A stretch of DNA of 64,000 nucleotides from NCBI GenBank assembly GCA_014905825.1, contig JACGCN010000009.1:248001-312000 (forward strand). Reading direction: 5' to 3'. The stretch's first letter is position 1, and each line of letters starts with the position of its first letter. Origin of the DNA: Lyophyllum atratum (taxonomy: Eukaryota; Basidiomycota; Agaricomycetes; Agaricales; Lyophyllaceae). Under the pieces are notes generated by a model that saw only the letters and a list, made by a program, of their open reading frames with translations, did not search any database and had not been told where the DNA came from. The position numbers were made by a program, and so were the translations under genes. Below, piece after piece: positions 58,317-64,000 of the stretch.

Positions 58317-60969
58317 GTGGAAAAGTTAGCGAGGTATATCAATCGTGTCCGACTCGGAGTTTGGAGGCACACAGAGTCGAAGTTATATATAGATGATCGA
58401 TGTTAGTAAGCAGGCGATCAGTCACGGTACGGATGCCTTTCCAATTGGGGACCGTGTCAGTATAAATAAACTCCTCCTCCTCCTCCTCCTTCTTGCAGTT
58501 GTGGAAAGCGGCTCGTCGCAGAGTAGTGTTCGAACCCCTATCGGGACTTAGTCGTTACGTAGCTGCCTCCTCTCAACTTTTTTTCCCAACTGCGTACATT
58601 CCGAGTCACTGTGAGTCTGTGACGTAGGGTCATTAGACAGAGTCTCAGACACAGTGAATCCCCAATCTTGTCTTGACTTGCACAGCACGTTCTTTAAAAC
58701 CACGGACTCCGCACACGACCTCAGCTGTAGTCCCCGCCTTCTGGTGGCCATCTTTGCAGCTGTGTTCTTGCCCACATGCTCTCCGGCGCTTCTAAACGTC
58801 AAGGAAGCCTGCATGGTATACCAGCGTCATGTCGTAGAGGTACGTTGTCTCACTCCCACCACTCTTTTGTTTTCCCGCCCGCGCCTTTCGCGACGCCGAT
58901 TCCCTCCGTACTTCCTTCTTACCGCGCAACGTCGCGCGTCCTGCTGTTCAAGTTGAAAGACGTGCGGCGATGATGTGAAAGTATTCAGACGAACAGCCCT
59001 CGCGCTAGCATGAATACACCATTTCTGATTTAGCTGAGCTGCTTCCTTTTTCATGGTTCCTTTCCTCACCATCCTTCAATGTTCGAATATCAATCGGCGC
59101 TAATTAGTCTTATGACGTAGGACCGTCGCTCTCAGTATCATCGATATTTTCTTGCCAGCAAAAGACGCGGAGACGAACTTGTTTTGGATCAAGCTTACCG
59201 AACCGAAGTTAGCCCCTCTGTTCCTTTCCTCACGATTTGTCCACGTCCCTCCGGCTACAACCCATCCCATGAGGTTCTCCTCTTAGCTCTAGTATTCTCG
59301 AACAGTGCTCCCCGGTGTGGTTTATGACACAAGAACTTCAGGTGTCACTCCTGAGCAGTCTCGCGACACTGACACCCTCTCCTGTCGAAGTTCCTTCATC
59401 GTCCCTTGCTGTACCAATGACCAGTCTTATCTAACCGAATCAAAGCCGACAGAGGTGAGCCACTTCCTTCCTCTCCCCACCCTTCAGTCCACCCCGGGCC
59501 TCCAACATGATGTCTCCTTAATAGCTCTAGTTTTATTTTGAACCGCGCTCTCTCTGGGAGTCGTTCATGATATTATACCCACGTGTCGGGTTTTCTGACC
59601 TCTGTCACTATTTCCCCTTCTCTCCTATGTACATGCACTTGCAGTATTTATGCTCACGCGTCGTTTCGTTCAGGCTGGGTCCTCTGACGCAGAGGACTCA
59701 CAATAGACATATCTGCGGTCTTCAAGGCCAACGCGACGGATATGCAGCTGGAGGTACGTTAAGCCCCGTCCTCCTTCCTATCTCCTCCACTTCTGTCCTT
59801 CCTTCGGCCTCCCCGCATGCGTCCTCATCCTCATGATGATCCCATAACCACTTATGCTAAGATATTCACTATCTGGACTTCGCCCAGCGTCGTTCGTGAA
59901 CATGATTATCTATCCACTTTCTGTCTGAGAGACTCCACTCGCGCTCTGTTCTCGCTGTGCGTGTTGCGAAGTTTAGCTGATGCGCCGGTTAAGATACCGG
60001 TGGTTCCTTTTCCCAGCACTTCCTTCTTTCCGCGCCGGGCGCAGGCGTTTCTCCGCGGGATGTGTTAATGTTCTCACTCGCTGCTTGCCATGATCACCTT
60101 GTCTTTTCGCCTCCATCGCCGGACCGCACACGATCATTTTGTCCTCTGTCCACGTCGTCGGACATTGTAGCTGTACGTTCGGTATCGGGTATTGGGCGGA
60201 TCTGTAAACCGGTGGTCATAGACCACATATCTGCTCCCCGTCGTCACAATCAACCGGGCGGCATCTTCCAGGACCACAGCGAGCAACCAAGATTCGAATA
60301 TCACCTGTATCAGTCAGGTCAGGCTTCGCGACGCACACATCAGGCGGCAGGTACGCTCTTGTCCTGTTCGTATTGCTCCACTTTCTCCCTCCCCTCCCCG
60401 GGCATCCCATCCATCCATCCATCCGAACCATGATGTTCCAACTGCTGATGTATTCACCGTTGAACGGCGCCACGTCGTTCATGAATATGACATCTCTTCA
60501 AAACACCTTTGAGACAAACTGACCTTTCGGCCTCCCTCTTGTGCCCTTTGGGAAGTTTAGTAGCTGATGCGCGTGTTAAAGACATTGTTCTCCGCTTTTT
60601 GGCCAATGGCCAAAGTCGTTCCCAGCCGCGAGCGCACGCAAACGTTCTCGCCGAAATTGGGTGGTTTAGCAAACGCGTCGGGTCCGTTACATGTAAGCAT
60701 CTCAGTCCGCCTCGTCGTAAATCCCCGTTCCGTGTATGATGCGTGCTTATTTGTTCTATCTACTATTACGCGCGCCACACGTCGTGCTGGTGCCGCTATG
60801 AGATTTATATCTCGTTAATTCTGATCTTGCGTTGGGTTCTTTTTTAAGGGTCGGTTGGTTGATTCGTGTTTGCCGATTGTCTGACATTTTGGTCCAGACC
60901 GTCCTATGCTGCGAATCGATGGTTTTGCCTTGAACTTTGAAGTGCGACCCCTATGTATCGCATGGGGAA
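58317..60969. other. Gene-poor stretch with diffuse degenerate repeats
   Basis: No gene built. Pyrimidine-rich plus strand with scattered related words in order: GTCGTTCATGA at about 59563, CGTCGTTCGTGAACATGA at 59889 and CGTCGTTCATGAATATGA at 60473; ATAGACATATCTGC at 59704 and ATAGACCACATATCTGC at 60219; AAGTTTAGCTGATGCGCC at 59971 and AAGTTTAGTAGCTGATGCGC at 60553. These look like old tandem copies of a unit of a few hundred bases. A CTC microsatellite lies at 58471-58490 and a CATC one near 60405-60422. Confidence 0.5.
58471..58490. repeat. CTC/GAG trinucleotide microsatellite
   Basis: CTCCTCCTCC repeated over 20 bases. Confidence 0.85.
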
Positions 60970-61880
60970 ACGCTTCAGGGAAGTGTTCCAGACCCTTTCG
61001 TTCCCCTCGTAGCCTTATCGCTCTTGGTCCATACGATCTCGTATCCCGCACTCGACAGACACTCGCGTCGTCTTAGACGGAAGCTCCCATTGTTGGATCT
61101 GTTCCAAAGAATTCTTGACTTCCAGACCATGAGTCTGACTGAATGCCCTGGCGCCAAACCTTCCGGACTGCGCCGGCTGAGTCGCGAGGGTAGGAGTCGA
61201 TGCTGTCCCTAGAGTCGCGAACTATGGTAGCCTTGAACCATGTATATGAAGGTCGGTATCGATTTAAGGGTTCTATTAGACACGGTTGTCCTCGTGCGCG
61301 TTTAGAACATATCAGATACAGGAACTATCACGGTATATGGCTCAAACCTTTGTGGCAGTTACAAAGGTGAACTTGATCACTATGATATTCAGAGGTTTCT
61401 TTGACACGGAAGGAGGCACAAGGTAGTACGCTGTGGCGTTGCCGCAAGACTAGTGTTTTGACTAGCGGCTATGCTAAGGGTTTGTGAATTTGAGTGTTCC
61501 GGGAAGGTATCGATGTAAGGCCAATACTGCGCGGTTCAGGATATGTCCCAGATACGATCTGTTATTTCTTGCGGTCCAACACAGAAGAGTTCGTCGCGTA
61601 CGGCAAACTCGTCGTCTTCGGTTGCCAGAGTAAACATTGGAATCTAAATCGTCCTCAGCAGGGTCCTCGGGTATGTTGGCAAGGTGTCATAGTGTGAAAA
61701 TTCAGACTCGGTAACAAAAATTTCATCGTCCGAGCTGTAGTTGTAGTCGTAGGAGTAAACAAGAAGCGAAGAGTTGCACATGAGAGAGTCAGGTAGTCGA
61801 AGAGAGAGAAGTGTGCTAATCATGGATGATGTACATATCATGTTTACGTGCGAGGCGGTGCTGAAGCCGAATAGACACAC
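60970..61880 (-). pseudogene. Decayed copy of the 57.4-58.3 kb gene
   Basis: Same strand and order as the intact gene at 57370-58316 but full of stops and frame changes. From the 5' side it keeps DDEIFVTESE near 61710; FAVRDELF (compare YAVREDLRQF) with PQEITDRI and QYWPYI near 61510-61600; FIYMVQG (compare SFTWFEAG) at 61240; NSLEQ-like then YEIVWTKSDK (compare HEIVWTKDDI) at 61030. No way of splicing gives an open frame. It is a pseudogene from an old local duplication. Confidence 0.7.
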
Positions 61881-61987
61881 ACCCTGGCAGCGTCTTGATC
61901 GATCCCTGTGACGACCTCAACGGCCAACAGCTCATAACCTCCGCTCAGCCACACCGTCCACATAACCATTGATACTCTATCCGCAGC

Positions 61988-64000
61988 ATGTTCAAGTCTG
62001 CTGCGAGCAAAATCGCCCATAATTCGACACTCCCATCTTTGGGAGGAAACAATGATCTAAGGCCCTTGCAGGACCTCATCCTTGCTGAAAAGCAGGTTCT
62101 TACTTCGTGAGTTCTTTTCAGAATTCTGATTCGGATCATAATGCTGAAGCACTGCGGTGTAACAGACTTCAGAGGCTTAGCGTCGACTTTGCAAAAGCTG
62201 CGGAAGCGCTGAGGGTGTGGGGCTTGGGCGAAGGGGACGACTTAGGCGTATGCTCTACCATTCGGTGACCATTATTAAATATGCTGACTTCTACCATCCA
62301 TCTAGGATACCCTGGGTGCCTCCGCAACTCTCCTGACACTTTGGTCATCTTCGATATCACAATATGCTAATCATGGACAGCCCATGCGAGACTACCTGAA
62401 ATCGATCCGTACACGAGAAGAGAACCTCGATGATTTCAAGCGTCGGAGAAAGGCAGTCGCTGCGAAAGCCGAGACTGCAGAGAAGAAACTTAGCAAAATG
62501 GGCTCAGAACACAAGAACCTGACGATGCAGACGGATTCGTTAAACGCATTGAGGGCCGAGATCCGTAGCATGGATTCAGGGATTATGACGGAAGAGGCTG
62601 CGCTTGGGGACTTCAAACGCTCCACGGCTAGGGCTTGGATGGGGTTGAAATTCGGTGGCCTCATGGAGTGCACCGAGAAGGGAACTGTGAGTCGAACCTA
62701 TCTCGCATATAACATGTTTTTCACGCGTTCTGCAGATCGCAGGAGAGTATGGAAAGGTCATCATCGCCGTATGCTCAGTTCGTTCTTTTCAATTCCCTAT
62801 CCTGACGGTACATTTTAGGAAATCCCAGAAGAGCAGACTCAACCAGGGATGGCGCGGAGTCAATATTACGGTCGCGCAAGAATTGAGCAGCTTCTCACAG
62901 AAGCTCACGGCTGCATGAATGAAGTCGTAATGTCAACCGTACCCTCGAACTCGATGAACACGCAGAACATTCTCCAGCAAAACCAACAAATCCTTCCTCA
63001 GCACACGCCGCAACCCAGCTTCCAAGGGAGCTTCCAGGGTATGGCACAAAATCCCTTCAGCACACCTCAACCTCCCTTCCAAGGTGTCGGTCAGCCGGGC
63101 AACGGCGGCCCGATTCCTTCGAACGAATGGTTGCCGCATAATTCAAGCGATATGACCCCCGCTGGCGGAGGTCCGCCCAATTTCCTCCCTGCCTCACAAG
63201 GCTTAGGAACGGGCCAATTCTTCGAACAACCTGGTTCGCCGACCGCCGGTCCTGGATCACCTACCCACCCACGTTACCCATCCCAGATCGACCAACCTGG
63301 AGCTCTATATAACTCCCAAACTGAACTGCCCAACCAGGGAACTCCGAGAAGCGTCGATGACTTCGGAGTCAATACGCAGTCGCCTGGCCTCATAGATAAT
63401 CCGGGTCCTGGGAGCGGCGGGCGATTTGCAACTTTCCCCATCAAGAACCGTCCCTCTGGTCTCGCAGGATACTCGCTCTCAGACCCCCCGTCCTTGGCCA
63501 CTCGCCAGGACAGTGATTCGTTCTCCTCGTCCGTTGCGCAAGCGCTATCGTCGTCGCAGAGCCCACCTGGGACCGTCCCGCAGGCGGGCTTCTCAGGTTT
63601 CAACCGGCCAGAACTTTCGTATGAGGTTACCCATGCACCATCGTACGCACCGCCCCAGGGTCCGCCTCCTGGAGCTGCATCTCAACTTGGCCCGGGCGGT
63701 TGGGGGATGGGATTGCAGCACGAAGACAGAAATGCGGCGTCGGATGACGAGGGTGGGCTAGCATATATGACGAATTCAGAGGAGCCTCAGGATGATGCCG
63801 CTTCGAGACATGTTCGGTTTGGGGAGGTCAACGATGTTAATAACGAGCTTGAAAGGCGTGGTCGTTACTCGAATGATCTACCACAACCACCACAGCAGCA
63901 GCAGCCTACGCCTGAACAACAAGCACAGTCGTATCAGGGCCAACCGCAACAACAAGTACCACAGGAGGGGCACCCTCCTCAGTACCAAGCCCTGCCGCCT
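61988..64000 (+). CDS. Eisosome core protein PIL1/LSP1 (BAR domain), 5' part
   Basis: Structural BAR-domain protein that curves the plasma membrane into eisosomes. Exons 61988-62106, 62166-62247, 62306-62686, 62736-62768 and 62819 on, all in phase. It starts MFKSAASKIAHNSTLPSLGG, then NDLRPLQDLILAEKQVLTSL, LSVDFAKAAEALRVWGLGEG and DDLGDTLGASATLLTLWSSS. Later come YLKSIRTREENLDDFKRRRK, MGLKFGGLMECTEKGT and IAGEYGKVIIAEIPEE, covering the BAR helices. The remaining C-terminal part is unusually long, disordered and Gln/Pro/Gly-rich, still open at 64000; yeast Pil1 is about 340 residues in all, so this homologue has an extended tail. PIL1 and LSP1 cannot be separated by eye. Confidence 0.92.

Noticed and set aside
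60062..60433. Plus-strand frame of 123 codons
   Set aside because: Lies in the degenerate repeat field, has no motif, and its end coincides with a CATC microsatellite.
1..64000. CRISPR arrays, bacterial operons, phage or viral genes
   Set aside because: No spacer-repeat arrays, ribosome-binding sites or operon spacing; the intron-rich structure is nuclear fungal.

Overview
The window looks like nuclear DNA of a mushroom-forming basidiomycete (Agaricomycetes). Genes are cut by many short introns of about 50-65 bp with GT-AG ends. The gene families are fungal (PEX19, eisosome PIL1/LSP1, AHP1-type peroxiredoxin, BET1-like SNARE, GPI-type aspartyl protease). The transposons (a Plavaka-like CACTA relative, PIF/Harbinger and hAT families) and the expanded F-box and HeLo-like families are typical of that class. 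I found no bacterial, organellar or viral signature. All gene models were spliced by eye from frame continuity, splice signals and remembered family motifs; no search was run.

Layout. 1-930: 5' half of an MFS drug/polyamine-type transporter, running off the left edge. 2.5-4.3 kb: PEX19 with a CaaX end, and an intron-containing tRNA-Asp. 4.3-8.2 kb: gene-poor. 8.2-12.0 kb: a peroxiredoxin convergent with a TMEM184/OSTalpha-like (DUF300) membrane protein. 13.5-15.7 kb: a secreted, probably GPI-anchored aspartyl protease. 18.2-27.1 kb: two paralogous genes for a small membrane protein, pushed apart by an apparently complete Harbinger transposon (19313-23613) and a 1.2-kb non-autonomous hAT element (23765-24993). 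27.6-30.1 kb: a BET1/SFT1-type SNARE and a frame-broken short-chain dehydrogenase followed by a decayed copy of its own last exons. 30.6-35.0 kb: a long disordered protein with a conserved, F-box-like C-terminal half.

35.2-41.6 kb is a rapidly evolving accessory block: degenerate tandem repeats, a frameshifted HeLo/MLKL-N-terminus-like gene (cell-death type), a tandem pair of F-box-like genes, and a single-exon unknown gene. 43263-52710 is a 9.4-kb Plavaka-type DNA transposon with inverted ends, a long transposase gene and a DUF6698-like passenger gene. 54.0 kb carries a perfect 73-bp tandem duplication. 55.3-58.3 kb holds a single-pass membrane protein and a conserved three-exon unknown gene; a rotted copy of the latter lies at 61.0-61.9 kb. 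The right edge is the 5' part of a PIL1/LSP1 eisosome gene.

The housekeeping genes do not form a pathway; they are ordinary neighbours. The coherent stories are local: duplications (membrane-protein pair, F-box pair, dehydrogenase tail, 57/61-kb pair) interrupted or accompanied by DNA transposons, and pseudogenes in fast-evolving families. The most unusual item is the Plavaka element carrying a DUF6698-like cargo gene.
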